Below the pieces are notes generated by a model that saw only the letters and a program-made list of their open reading frames with translations, was not told the DNA's origin and searched no databases. A program made the translations under genes and the position numbers. Below, piece by piece: positions 1 through 10,989 of a stretch of DNA of 64,000 nucleotides (within the stretch, counting starts at the first letter, position 1; the number at the start of each line of letters is the position of its first letter). The DNA is from Valencia hispanica (Eukaryota > Chordata > Actinopteri > Cyprinodontiformes > Valenciidae), in assembly GCA_963556495.2 (NCBI GenBank), contig OY747711.1, forward strand, positions 39,288,914-39,352,913, given 5' to 3'.

Positions 1-1046
1 ATTTCTTGATGGATCATACTTTGTCCCAGATAAATCATTATGTAATCCCTCTCATCCATGCAATCAGTGGAGATGTGAGGCTTCAAAGACAGCTCATTTG
101 ATGTCCCAGGGGCTGGGTTTTATTAGGGTTATACAATATTCCTCTGGAACAAATTAGTAATAAACAGCGAAGGTGAGAGAAAAGTGGAGCAGGAAAACCT
201 CTTAGCAGGCACTGAAATGGAAATGAACACAGTAAAAACCCTTACTTCAGATCCCTCCACTTTAGTGGCTCTTTTCTCCCTCCAAGTCGGATTAGAGTTG
301 TTGCATCATTTAACCTGAAGCTGAGATTCTGCTGCCGTTAGACGAAGTGACAGGTTGTGGCTGTCAGCTAAGTGAGGTACATTGCTGCTGTATTGTGGAC
401 ATTACATTCTGTTACATGCTTATTTTTGACACTTGATATTGTGTATTATAAATGTTTGTTTGTTTTCTCGTGAAAGTATGTAAACTGTTTTAGGCATAAT
501 AATTAACTTCAGCTCTTTCGGTCTGTTTAGGCTAAGTTTAATTTTTTTTAAATTAGGGTTTGAAGATGGGGCCAATCATATTTTGTATAAGTATCTTGTC
601 TCGATTCCAATACCAGCTTTAAAGTGTGTTGAGTATTGTAGTCCAATTGAATTGTCCAGTTATGTCCAGGTTTCAGCTTTTTGACCCAAACCTTAATGTT
701 AGAGGAAAGGAAAATGTTTAGGATGCTAGCATACATTTGTCTATATTGATTCAGAACATTCTGAAAATCTAGGGTCAATGTTACCATTAAAGCTAATGAA
801 TAGGCCAACTTTCTTCTGGAGAAAGGTTTTATGATCAGAAAACAAATACACAAAAACAATTGAGCTTTATGGTTGCGATGACAAGATATTTGATGGGAGG
901 AGAGAAGGTGAGGCTTTTAAACCTAAGAACACTTTACCAGCTGTCAAGTATAGTGGTGGTAGCATCCTGCTGTGAGTATTTTTATTATTATGAATAGATA
1001 AAACAGGCTAACATTTAGCTTTTGGAAGAGTCCTGATGTCAGTCTT
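1..1046. other. Unannotated non-coding DNA
   Basis: No convincing gene or repeat boundary was recognised. ORFs here are short, AT-rich and lack family motifs. The stretch ends at the TA dinucleotide that begins the Tc1 relic. Confidence 0.5.
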
Positions 1047-1468
1047 TACAGAACCAAAAGTCTACATACATCGAATAAAAAGACACATTTACCTTTTTTT
1101 CTTGCTGTCTGAAGTTAAAGTAGACCAAACGTCTCTTGTTTCAGGTCCGTTAGAATTACCAAAAGTACTTCTATTTTATTTGTCAGATTTATTTATTCAT
1201 GTCCTCAAAATCAGTAGTTTACATAAATTTCTTGAGTATTTGGTAGCATTGCCTTTGACCTGCATGACTTTGGTAAAAGATTCTCACAACAGTTTGCTGG
1301 AATATTGGCCCATTCCTCCTAACAGAACTGGTCTAACTGAGTCTGGTTTGTGGGCAGCCTTACTACATGCCTTTTCAGATATGCCCACAAAGTCTCTATA
1401 GGATTGAGATCAATAGAAATAATTTAGGTAATTGGGACTTAAATCAAGAAAAGTTTGGTTTGATTTAA

Positions 1469-1988
1469 AGCTGCTGTCTGGTGTATTTGAGGGGAGAGAG
1501 ATTTTTTTAAATCCCACTACCAAGGCCCATCCCAAACCCCCCCTCTAGCCCCACCTCAACAATTGTGCATGCGCATCACTTGTGGCGTCACAGCGGGTCA
1601 AAGAGTAAAGCAGCAAGCGCTATTGAGCATCACCTGATTGTATTTTGTTATGGACATTTCAGATGTGAGCGACTTCTCCATGACTGACGCTCTCTTTCAA
1701 TATGGTGACTAAACAGGCGCTGCCTCTGTGCGTGGCCCAATCATCTCATGTTTGCGCGATGCGCATGTAAGTTGATTGACAGCCAACAAGGCAGAAACTC
1801 GAATTGTATTGGCTAAAGAAATTCAGCGGCCAGTGTGAAATGCATAGGGGTCTATGGGAGGAAGGTGGGAGTTAGGAAGAATAACAAATGTTGTGGAGCA
1901 CTAGCCTTTTATCATAGTATTGAACCCCACTATAATTTTAAAGATTTATAAAAGTTTGATGCATAAATATATTCTCCGGACTGCAGCT
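1469..1988. mobile_element. Non-autonomous TTAA-target DNA element (520 bp)
   Basis: Flanked on both sides by TTAA (1465-1468 and 1989-1992). The ends are inverted repeats, AGCTGCTGTCTGG on the left and CCGGACTGCAGCT on the right. TTAA duplications are typical of piggyBac and Kolobok elements; no transposase ORF is present, so the superfamily is not decided. It sits inside the Tc1 relic and is therefore younger than it. Confidence 0.7.
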
Positions 1989-2053
1989 TTAAGTTCAGAA
2001 AGTGAGTAAAATAATAAAGTTGTATGTGTCCTTATTCTGTGTATGTAAACTTC

Positions 2054-2669
2054 TGTCATGGTGGTGGTTTCAAAGAGGACCCAAATGCAGAAAGTAAAGG
2101 AACTTGGATTTAATTAAATAATAAACAGAACACTTCCAATAATCACAGGGTAACCAGGGAACATGGAGACCAGGGATGAACGTCAGGCAACAGGGAAGGC
2201 AGGAACCAGGAAGGGAAGAAATGACAACGAACCAGCAAGTAATGACTGAACGAGAGCTGAATTTATACTGAGGAGGCAATGAGGAAGTAACAGAGAAGAC
2301 CAATGACCAATTAGTGAAAGCAGATGGAGTTGAGAGGGAGAGAGCAGGTGGAAATAATCAACAACTGGGACAGAAGGTAGAATGGCTAGAAAGACAGAAA
2401 ACTCTAAAGAAACTATAAAGGAAAGATAATATGTCTAGGGAGGAATCTTAAGGAAACACTGGAGAAATAAATAAGGAAACTATCTAAAGAGAAATAGAAA
2501 TAAGAAGGTGGACACAGAAGCAAAGGGTGAAAACATCTAAGAACAAGGAGAAATACAGAAACAAGAAAGTGCCATAAATAACTAATAAAGACAAGGAATA
2601 CCCTAACATGATAATAGAACTAAATAAGGAAAAGAACTAACAAAACACAAACACCTAAGAACTATGACA
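2054..2669 (-). mobile_element. Solo LTR (616 bp)
   Basis: The segment begins TGTCATGG and ends CTATGACA, the TG..CA ends of an LTR, and is flanked by a perfect 5-bp duplication ACTTC (2049-2053 and 2670-2674). No gag or pol follows, so it is a solo LTR left by recombination between two LTRs. It interrupts the right inverted repeat of the Tc1 relic. The minus orientation is inferred from the A-rich plus strand and is uncertain. Confidence 0.7.
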
Positions 2670-2688
2670 ACTTCTGTTTTCAACTGTA

Positions 2689-4703
2689 TTTAAGACGTGT
2701 TAAAAGCCAGATCAATGGCACGTAACCAAACTGAGCCAATCTGAATTAAGCCAGAAGCTTGTTTATGGCTACAAAAAGCATGCTGTTTCTCATCAACGTT
2801 CTTGGGGACTTTTAGTTAAATATGAGTGGATTCGTGTATGACTATTTGCATTTCTATTCTTGTTTTTAGAATTCAGTCAAGTTGTTTGCTCTGTCCTTAT
2901 ACCACCCTGGAATGGTTGAGAGAAGTCATTGAAGGCTCCAATTTAATGTGATGCTTATGCACCTTATTAATGCTTCACTTTCTGGTTGGCACTATATTTG
3001 TAAAGAATTTGATCATGTTTACGCAAACGTATCAAATTAACAAAGTAAAAAAAAAAAAACATAGCTTTCTTTTTGTATATATCCCGGTTAAACATTTTTA
3101 AGGGCTTTATTGTCCTGGCATTGGTCTTTATAACAACCTTTGTTTGCTGCCGGTGTCTCCAACTAAAGATACTTATATTGTTACTGACACAGAAGCTGAC
3201 ATTCAACTAAAATGCACATTCAACCTCATCTGAACCTCACGCTGCAAACCTCCCTCTGGACATCCATTCATCAGCTCCTATTTGTCTCTGGCTGACTACT
3301 TCTCTTAATGACACACACAGTGTGTCATCTTGCACAGCAGAGCAAGAAGCAGGGCCAAGCAGGCAAAACTGGAGACGGCATCACATTTTCACCTGCAGTG
3401 ATGATGAGCTGGCTATGAACAAGATTATTCATGATTATTCACTCTGTCTGACACTTTAGCACTGTGCCCAATTGAAAGGTCTAACTCATATCACTGTTTG
3501 CCTAGTTTAGTCTATTTTAATATGAAAGTACATGGCTATTAGTCATTTTCTTTTCCCAAATCCTTTTCACAGGCTGAGACATAACTTTTACCCTCATCAT
3601 GACCTATACTCAAGAGTGATGCATTGCCATGGGCAAAGACAAAAAAAAAACCCTAAAAAACGTTCTCACTGCCTTTTATAAAAAGCATAAGCACTTTGCA
3701 CATTCAGTGTATGAAAACTTGGCGTAACTTCACAAAGATGCCACCATGAAGACATGCATAAATCAGCAACAACATTAAAAAATAATCTGCCTAATGGTCC
3801 AGCACATGCAGCCAAAGCAGCTCTTACCCTCCAAGCCATTTGCTCTAAAGTACGTTCGAGGGTTCCACATGGTGTCAGGCTCTACTGCAATAGCAGTAAA
3901 ACTTCTAAGTCTTTTTATAGCAGGTGAAACAAGTATTCAGCAGATCAATGTTTTACTTCAGTGTAAACATTTCTAAAAGGACCATGTACAAAGTTAAGAT
4001 CAGGTGTTGATACCAACCAAAGCAATCTACAAACACAAAGAAATAAAAGCAAATTAGCTCGTTAATGGAAATTAAGGTAAAAGAAAAATGGAAGGACACA
4101 GGGAATAGGTTTTGAACACATGGAGAAAAGGGTGTGCAAGCAAGAAAAGTAAGCTGAGAAGCCAGCTGAAATGTGAGTAAATAAAAAGCATATTCCTAAG
4201 TCTAAATCAATACCTGCTGGTTTGATATGAACTGATAGCCTTTGAGAAGGTTTCTCATTATCCAAACTATTGTACAGCGAGGTGTGATTGGTAAAAGCAA
4301 AAAGGCACCTACACTTTAAGCTATGTAGTTGCAATTCTCGTGTGATTTTGTGATATCCTGGGAACCAGCTGGGAACGCATTCGCGAGTGATACGTGTCTA
4401 AAACGTGCTCTGAGAGAAGGGACGCACTGCTGAATTCGCAAGTAAAATGTGTCTATTACTTTACGCGCAGCTTACGTATCCGGTGGAAAGCAGTGGTAAG
4501 TGCCCAGGTGTCTAATCTCTTTTGTGTTCTGAGAGTATACCAAATATCTGGGTGGGTATAGCTCTTCTTCTAGGATTGGACCAGGGGGACTGCCTGGGCT
4601 CCATGGGGCTTAGTGGTGCTGCAGCCATGGGCCCCAGGGTGGACGTGCCAGGGCCTCCCTCCCTTGGTGTATTTTGGTGAACAGGTGGTGCCTATTGTAG
4701 TCA
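2689..4703. other. Unannotated non-coding DNA upstream of the L2 LINE
   Basis: No ORF with recognisable motifs. Around 4376-4500 there is a locally repeated motif (ATTCGC-AGT.. followed by GTGTCTA, twice) and the string GGTGGAAAGCAG, which recurs just after the L2 element at about 9513. The L2 may therefore have inserted near or within an older repeat, but no boundaries could be fixed. Confidence 0.4.
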
Positions 4704-4964
4704 GTGGGAAGATGCGTCCGATTCGCACCAGGTGGAAACGGTCTCACTGACTATAATTTTTTTCCTTGTCTGTCTGCTGAAGGAGGAGCAGCTGCTCTCT
4801 GTCTCTCTCCAGATCCGTTCACTTATTTTCTTTTATTTTATTTTCTGTTTGCTTTTCTTGTTTTCTTTCTTAACCTTTTCTTAGTTACTTTATTTTCCCA
4901 GCCCCTGGAGTTACTGTATTGGACCAGATCTCTTCTTGGATTACTTTTCTATGGACTTATCAAC

Positions 4965-6275
4965 ATGGCTTTTTGCTCAGCTGAGGATTTTAAAAAACTG
5001 CTCCACAGAATTGAGGGCATTGAAACGAAGCTACGTCGTCTGGAAATTAATTTTGATCTCCACGCTGATTATGGACAAAATGAAACAACTTTACCGTTGA
5101 ACAGGGAACAGCCTATCAGCCCGGTGTTACATCGGTCTAACCGTGTCACAGAGACTCCCTACAGGCGTCTGAGCGGCAGAACTCCGCACTACAATGAAAA
5201 CTGGCCAGCTTTAAAACGCATGAAATCAACCCCAGCCTGTTCTCCGAGGAAGAAAAAACAAAAGAAACTCCGACACAGAGAAACCTCTGAACCCAGAACT
5301 GCCGCTTCTGCTAAAAGTAAACAAAAGAGGTTTCAGCCAAAAACAAGAGATATTTCTCCACCTGGAATCCCGCTGAAAAACAGATTCGCAGCCTTGAGTT
5401 CCCCGAAAGATGACGCCGCCCCCGGGACCAGTCAAAGCCACCAGGAGAAACCCAGCCGCATCAAACGGACACATAAAGTAAGAGCGCCCCCGGCAAAGAC
5501 TGTTATCATACAAGACGGATCAATTAATGGAATTGAGGCTTTTTGTAGCAAGAATACCAAAGTTTATAGCTGCTACAAAAATACAGTGAGAGAAATATCA
5601 GAAAAAATCCCTAAAATCTTGGACCAACATCCTGCTTTGGAAAAGCTCGTCATTCACGCTGGATCAGCAGATATCGCGATGAGACAATCAGAGATTCTGA
5701 AGAGAGACTTTTCTGATCTCCTACAGAGACTTGATGGACTTAACGTAAACATCCTCATCAGCGGACCAGTCCCTGAAGGGAATGATGAAAGATTTAGCAG
5801 ACTCCGCATGCTCCATAAATGGTTGAAGAAACAATCAGCTGAGAAGTCGTTCACATTTATTAATAATTTCAAAGTATTTGGAAGTGCTAATCATCTGTTC
5901 AAAGCAGGCCGTTATCTTAACAAGGCCGGAGTAAGGCTCCTAGCAGCAAACATTTTTTCTTATCAAAATCAGAAAGCAAAACACTTGCTCCCAAAAGCTG
6001 ACCTTGAGGCGCCCATGGATATCAGAGAACAAAAACAGCAAGTCATGATGACACCACAGGACCGAACAGATAAACAACCATCAGAGATTAAGTCTTCATC
6101 TTCCTGTGACTCAGCCACATCAAATGAGTCTCCATTTAGAAACTTTACAGACAGACTGAATGAGCAAATCAAACTTGGGACACAATTAACACCTAAACTT
6201 AGACTACACCAAACGCCTGGGACTAGTGTCCATAAGCCTGGGAGCTTCCCCCCACTGATTATTACAGATATCTGA
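4965..6275 (+). CDS. L2 LINE ORF1 protein, SGNH-esterase-like (436 aa)
   Basis: The frame is open from 4704, but the leader is hydrophobic and unlike any ORF1. The ATG at 4965, in the good context CAACATGG, starts a protein that begins with a short coiled coil (residues about 4-35), then a basic linker rich in Lys and Arg (about 60-175), then a domain shaped like the SGNH hydrolase found in CR1/L2 ORF1 proteins (about 178-330). In such proteins the domain binds nucleic acid and lipid and supports retrotransposition. Here the expected catalytic positions appear replaced: Ser by Gly185 (IIQDGSI), Asn by Ala235 (HAGSADI), Asp by Ala314 and His by Tyr317 (AGRYLN). The frame is uninterrupted. It ends in TGA, directly in frame with ORF2. 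Confidence 0.8.
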   Translation: MAFCSAEDFKKLLHRIEGIETKLRRLEINFDLHADYGQNETTLPLNREQPISPVLHRSNRVTETPYRRLSGRTPHYNENWPALKRMKSTPACSPRKKKQKKLRHRETSEPRTAASAKSKQKRFQPKTRDISPPGIPLKNRFAALSSPKDDAAPGTSQSHQEKPSRIKRTHKVRAPPAKTVIIQDGSINGIEAFCSKNTKVYSCYKNTVREISEKIPKILDQHPALEKLVIHAGSADIAMRQSEILKRDFSDLLQRLDGLNVNILISGPVPEGNDERFSRLRMLHKWLKKQSAEKSFTFINNFKVFGSANHLFKAGRYLNKAGVRLLAANIFSYQNQKAKHLLPKADLEAPMDIREQKQQVMMTPQDRTDKQPSEIKSSSSCDSATSNESPFRNFTDRLNEQIKLGTQLTPKLRLHQTPGTSVHKPGSFPPLIITDI

Positions 6276-9273
6276 TATTTGAGGGAACCGGGCAATAAAT
6301 CCACCCCTACCGTCTCCCAGAATTCACCCGGCACCCCTGAGGCTATATCAGTGATTATCAGCAGCAGGAAACATAAACCGTTAACCACACGCTCTCATAT
6401 TAAACAAAATCTCAAATTGATAACCTGTCAGAAGGTTCAGCTGCCCGTCATCACAATACATAAGATAGCTTTATTAAACATTAGATCTCTATCCGGAAAG
6501 TCTTTTCTTATCAATGACTTCATCACTGAGCATAATTTACACGCCCTTTTTTTATCAGAAACTTGGCTAGATGAAAATAACGAAACAACTTCATTAATAG
6601 AATCCAGTCCTCCAAATTATAATTTCTTAAGCGAGAACAGAAAACACAAACGAGGCGGAGGTGTAGCCACCATCTTTCACAACTCAATGAACTTTAAAAA
6701 GGTAACTCTGGGCGTGTTTGAATCTTTTGAATACCTAGCCACCCAGATAAATGAGCCTAACAAAGCGTTATTTCTAAGTTTATATAAACCACCGAAACTT
6801 AACTCTAACTTCTTTAATGACTTCAATGACCTTCTTTCTGTAATATGTATCGACTATGACCAACTAATCATCGTGGGGGACTTTAACATTCATACCGACA
6901 ACCCCCAAGATAGACAAGCAAAAACATTAGATGATACTCTCCACAACTTCGGACTGATCCAGCATGTCAAACAACCAACACACAATAAAGGACACACTCT
7001 GGACTTAATTATCAGCAAAGGTTTAAATATTTCTGACATCTCTGTAATTAATATTGCATTATCTGACCATTTCTGTGTTTTCTGTCAAAGTACCATCTCT
7101 GCTAAATTATCCAGCCACAGTAAGACCACTATAAAAAAGCGTTTTCTAGGGGACAGTTCAGTAGAAACCTTTAAACGTATTTATCCTTCCACCACATCCC
7201 CCTCATCTCCCAACTCAAACTCAGTAAATAAGTTGGTAGATAATTTCCTTGCGAAAATCTCAGACATCATGGATTCCATTGCTCCAACTAAAGTGAAAGT
7301 AGTCTCAGGTAGAAAGAAGTCTCTGTGGACAAGTAATCCACTGGTACGTAGTGAAAAAAGAGAGTGTCGACGAGCCGAGAGAAAATGGCGGAAAACTCGA
7401 CTCCAGGTTCACTATGAGATCTACAAAGAGAGACTGAATAGATATCAGCTAACTATAAAAGATGCTAGGGAATCGTTCTTCTCTGAAATCATCAACAGAA
7501 ACATTAATAATGCACGGACTCTATTTGCAACAGTGGAAAGACTAACTAATCCTTTAGTGACAGTAGCCCCTGAACTAAACTCTACCAGGGCCTGCAATGA
7601 ATTTGCCAGCTTTTTCACTGAAAAGATTCTAACAATTAGACGGTCAATCTGTACCTCAATATCGAACCCACAACCAGTGCCATCCCCAATCAACAACAAT
7701 GTAGAGAAAATGTCTGAATTCCACGAATTAAACCAGAACAGCCTTGAAAAAATCATTATCCAATTAAGCTCCTCCTCCTGCTGTCTTGATATCCTACCCA
7801 CAGCTTTTCTAAAGAAAGTTCTTCCTGTTATTGGTTCTGATCTTGTTCAAATAGTGAACTCATCACTGCTATCAGGTGTCTTCCCTCAGGCTTTAAAAAC
7901 AGCAGTTATTAAACCACTGCTAAAGAAGAAAAATCTGGACAACACGTTAATGCAGAACTACAGGCCAATCTCTAATCTCCCATTCATCAGTAAGATTATT
8001 GAAAAAGCTGTGTTTCAGCAGTTAAATGGCTTCATAACAACGACGAACCGTTTTGATGCTTTTCAGTCTGGTTTCCGCGCTCACCACAGCACCGAGACTG
8101 TCCTCGTCAAAGTATTTAATGACATCCGCATAAATACAGACTGTGGAAGAACCACAGTGCTGGTTCTGTTGGACCTCAGTGCAGCATTTGACACTGTTGA
8201 TCATGATATTTTATTGGAACGACTGGAGAGCTGGGTCGGACTCTCTGGTACAGTACGTGGCTGGTTCGAGTCTTACCTAAAGAAACAGGGACTTCTATGT
8301 TTCAATAGGAAACTTTTCATCAGAACGAACAGAAATCACATGTGGGGTGCCCCAGGGCTCCATCCTGGGGCCCCTCTTATTTAATATCTACATGCTCCCA
8401 CTAGGCAAGATTATAGCGACCAATAACATTAGCTACCATAACTATGCGGATGACACTCAGCTCTACATTACAATGTTACCAGGTGACTCTGAACCCATTC
8501 AAACCCTAAATCAATGCATTGTCCAAATAAATGGATGGATGTGCCATAACTTTCTCCAGCTGAATAGAAACAAAACTGAAGTGATTATTTTTGGACCAAA
8601 GGAGGAACGATCAAGAGTCACCACACAGCTTCAATTAATACAGCTAGAAACTACTGATCAGGTTCGTAACCTAGGTGTAGTAATGGACTCAGACCTGAAC
8701 CTCCAGGGTCACATAAAGGCAATAACAAGGTCAGCGTTCTATCACCTGAAGAACATTTCTAGGATTAAAGGACTGATTTTGCAACACGACCTAGAAAAAC
8801 TCATCCATGCGTTTATCTTTAGTCGGATTGATTACTGCAACAGCATCTTCACAGGTCTGCCTAAAAAGTCAATCAGACAGCTGCAGCTGATCCAGAACGC
8901 TGCCGCTCGCGTCCTCACTAGAACCAGGAAAGTAGAGCACATCACCCCAGTTCTAAAGTCCTTACACGGGCTCCCTGTAGCTCAGAGAATAGACTTTAAA
9001 ATACTTTTACTAGTTTATAAATCATTACATGGCTTAGCACCAAAATATGTTGAAGACCTGTTGTCATGGTACCAACCACCAAGACCACTCAGGTCCTCCA
9101 ACTCTAGCCTACTAAACATCCCTAGACTCAGAACTAAACATGGAGAAGCAGCTTTGAGTTTCTATGCTCCCCTTATCTGGAACAGACTTCCTGACGAGTG
9201 TAGAGCTGCTGAAACTCTGAACTGCTTTAAATCGAGACTAAAAACCCATCTGTTTAGAATTGCCTTTGAGTAA
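6276..9273 (+). pseudogene. L2 LINE ORF2 (endonuclease-reverse transcriptase), frameshifted
   Basis: ORF2 nicks target DNA and copies the element RNA at the nick. The endonuclease domain comes first (LLNIRS near 6475; catalytic Glu in LSETWL near 6560; GDFN near 6880; SDH near 7060), then the reverse transcriptase (NYRPIS near 7955, LDLSAAFDTVDH near 8175, [11 protein letters not shown] near 8350, YADDTQLY near 8450), then a C-terminal domain ending [10 protein letters not shown]. One indel at about 8283-8290, between SYLK and DFYVS, moves the rest into another frame (first frame closes at 8384; second runs to 9273). All core motifs survive on either side. No ATG occurs before the endonuclease, and the frame is continuous with ORF1 across a single TGA at 6273-6275. 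Confidence 0.85.
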
Positions 9274-9470
9274 ATGCTTGATGTTATATGTATGAAATGT
9301 GTTCATGCTCTCTTGCTTTTTTTATTTTTCTCTTGCTTTATTGTGTATCATGTATAATGTGTGTTTCTTTTATGTGTTTCTTTTAAATCACCAAATCATG
9401 TAAAGCACCTTGAATTGCCCTGCTGTTGAAAGTGTGCTATACAAATAAAATTGCCTTGCCTTGCCTTGCC
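9274..9470 (+). other. L2 3' UTR and pentanucleotide tail
   Basis: About 180 bases follow the ORF2 stop. The last part, GTAAAGCACCTTGAA..GTGTGCTATACAAATAAAATTG, is the conserved L2 3' end recognised by the reverse transcriptase. It ends in four TTGCC units (9451-9470) that act as the tail. Confidence 0.75.
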
Positions 9471-9980
9471 TAATGTCCGCTATCAGCTACATATTATGCT
9501 TCACAGATGTGTTGCGCTGCTGGTGGAAAGCAGGGATGAGAATTACCTCCCCGATCATACTAAACAAATAATTTCTATTTAGCAAATATTTTCAGTGTGG
9601 TCATGGCCACACCTGGGGTCTCATTTATAAAACTTTGTGTATAATCATTACTAAAACCGTACTCAAGCTCAGCAACTTTTTTTTACTTAGGCCTAGTAAG
9701 TTTCGGATCTATCAAACTTGGAGTATGCACAGCTGCACGCACTTTTCGCTTTATAAATCCCACTCTCCCTAGAAATGTGCGCAGGTGTTTTTGAATCATA
9801 TCCCGCCTCCTACACACCCACTTTCTCCCATAAACGGTCCATGCAAAGTGTCTAGTGAATATTCTTCATCCACTTAAGCCAGCTAATATGGGGCGTTTCG
9901 CAGGTAACCATGGCAACCGAGAGGCGGAGAAAGTAATTCCACGGTGAAAGCTGTAGGCTCGTAGAGGCACGGAAAACCGT

Positions 9981-10290
9981 TTTATTTCAATCAATCACTC
10001 AATCAGGCTTAACTCAGCCGAAGGCAGCCAAAGTGGTTCACATTAAAAGACAAAAATACAGTTGCAAAAAGAAAAACAAGAAGAGAGTAAAAACATTTTA
10101 AAATGTAATAATAAAAGCAGCACAAGCAATAAAAAGATAAGAAAAATAAAGTTTCAATTAGGCCTATATGATTACTTCTTGTAGAAACACTAAGAATGGA
10201 ATTTATTAAACCAAATAAATCTAGATATTTAAAGCCTGACAGAAAAGGTGCGTTTTAAGTCTAGGTTTTTAAAAAGTATCCTTGCAAAAT
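9981..10290 (-). mobile_element. 3' fragment of a second L2-like LINE
   Basis: Reading the minus strand, codons for RLKTHLFCQALNI and a TAG stop (10221-10223) match the C-terminus of L2 ORF2. The 3' UTR contains GTGAACCACTTTGGCTGCC and a TGATTGA-type tail at 9981-10010. The tail differs from the TTGCC tail at 9470, so this is a different L2 family. It is 5'-truncated and nested in the 9616-10986 element. Confidence 0.6.
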
Positions 10291-10706
10291 ATTGATTTGG
10301 GGTCACAAACAAGTGGAAGAGCTGCAAGCGACGCAGCGTTGATGAATCAGCGTTCCTGATATAAATAAGAGGAGCGGGGGACGGGGTGGACGGTTCGAGC
10401 GGGTCGGTGGATCCAACACCGGGTCCAGTTCAGCACATAGATCTAATAAGACTGCTTTAAGGAATCTACATCGGGTCCCCCATCCAGATGCTTCCAGTGG
10501 CGTGATCTACAATGAGGGCCAGCATCCATTGTGCATTATTATGCAGATGCTGCAGTATTCCTACTTCACACAATTAATACACCAATAAGTGCAATTTCTA
10601 CATAATCTGAATAGATAAATACATAGGAACATACTGTGATATAATTCTTATGTGCAACATATTTTCATTCAGATTCTCATTTTTATTCTCAGTTCAGAGA
10701 TGGGAT

Positions 10707-10723
10707 GGGGGGGGGGGGGGGGG
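10707..10723. repeat. Poly(G) run (17 G)
   Basis: Uninterrupted run of 17 G. It forms part of a short open frame (10705-10905) that shows no protein motifs and is not a gene. Confidence 0.9.
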
Positions 10724-10989
10724 TGACTGCTGGTTGTGTGTCTGTGTGCGCAAAGCTCTACAAGTTTGAAATTGTGGCTTTCATTTTCATTTTTGCCATC
10801 TCTCCTGCTGCGCTGTCAGTGTCCTCTGTGTCCACAAAGTGCGTAAGCAGGATCCTAAGTGTGTTTAAAGTTGCGCACATTTTTCCGTCACGTTTTTTTC
10901 TATAAATCCCAAACTTTGCGTAGAAAGTTGCTTACGTAGTTTTCAGAACCTGTTTTGTGGGTAAGCAAGCTTTATAAATGAGACACCTG

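Larger units (their letters stand above)
1047..2688. mobile_element. Tc1-like transposon relic with nested insertions
   Basis: The two ends are inverted copies of each other: the left reads TACAG..AAGTCTACATACA and the right, reversed, reads TACAGTTGAA..AAGTTTACATACA, both followed by AATAA-GGACACAT-like sequence. Both ends abut TA, the Tc1/mariner target. Positions about 1240-1410 resemble the antisense strand of a fish Tc1 transposase region, but no intact frame remains. After removing a TTAA element and a solo LTR nested inside it, only about 0.5 kb of Tc1 is left, so this is an internally deleted, non-autonomous copy. The family assignment rests on recalled fish Tc1 end sequences. Confidence 0.7.
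4685..9470 (+). mobile_element. Near-full-length L2-clade LINE
   Basis: A non-LTR retrotransposon with an ORF1 carrying an SGNH-esterase-like domain, an ORF2 with an apurinic-type endonuclease and reverse transcriptase, and a short 3' UTR ending in a pentanucleotide tail (TTGCC repeated, 9451-9470). ORF1 with SGNH fold, the AGTGTGCTAT..AAATAAAATTG 3' end and a simple-repeat tail in place of poly(A) are hallmarks of the L2/CR1 group. The 3' end is well defined. The 5' end is not: about 280 bases of possible 5' UTR precede the preferred ORF1 start, and no target duplication was found. It is the longest LINE copy in the window and only lightly damaged. Confidence 0.85.
9616..10986. mobile_element. 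1.4-kb TIR element, Harbinger-like ends
   Basis: Left end GGGTCTCATTTATAAA and right end, reversed, GTGTCTCATTTATAAA form terminal inverted repeats, with a candidate 3-bp duplication CTG (9613-9615 and 10987-10989). A second internal motif, TTTATAAATCCCA or TCTATAAATCCCA, lies near each end. No transposase ORF is present. The same end motif occurs at 44264 beside a Harbinger-type Myb gene, which suggests, without proving, PIF/Harbinger. It contains a minus-strand L2 fragment and a 17-base G run. Confidence 0.6.

Noticed and set aside
1036..1401. 121-codon frame
   Set aside because: Lies in the Tc1 relic, apparently antisense to the transposase; no independent motif.
4704..4964. N-terminal extension of L2 ORF1 (87 codons)
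   Set aside because: Hydrophobic and T-rich, unlike ORF1 proteins; the downstream ATG at 4965 has a better context and starts at the expected coiled coil.
10705..10905. Frame starting MGGGGG
   Set aside because: Starts in a poly(G) run inside a TIR element and has no motif.
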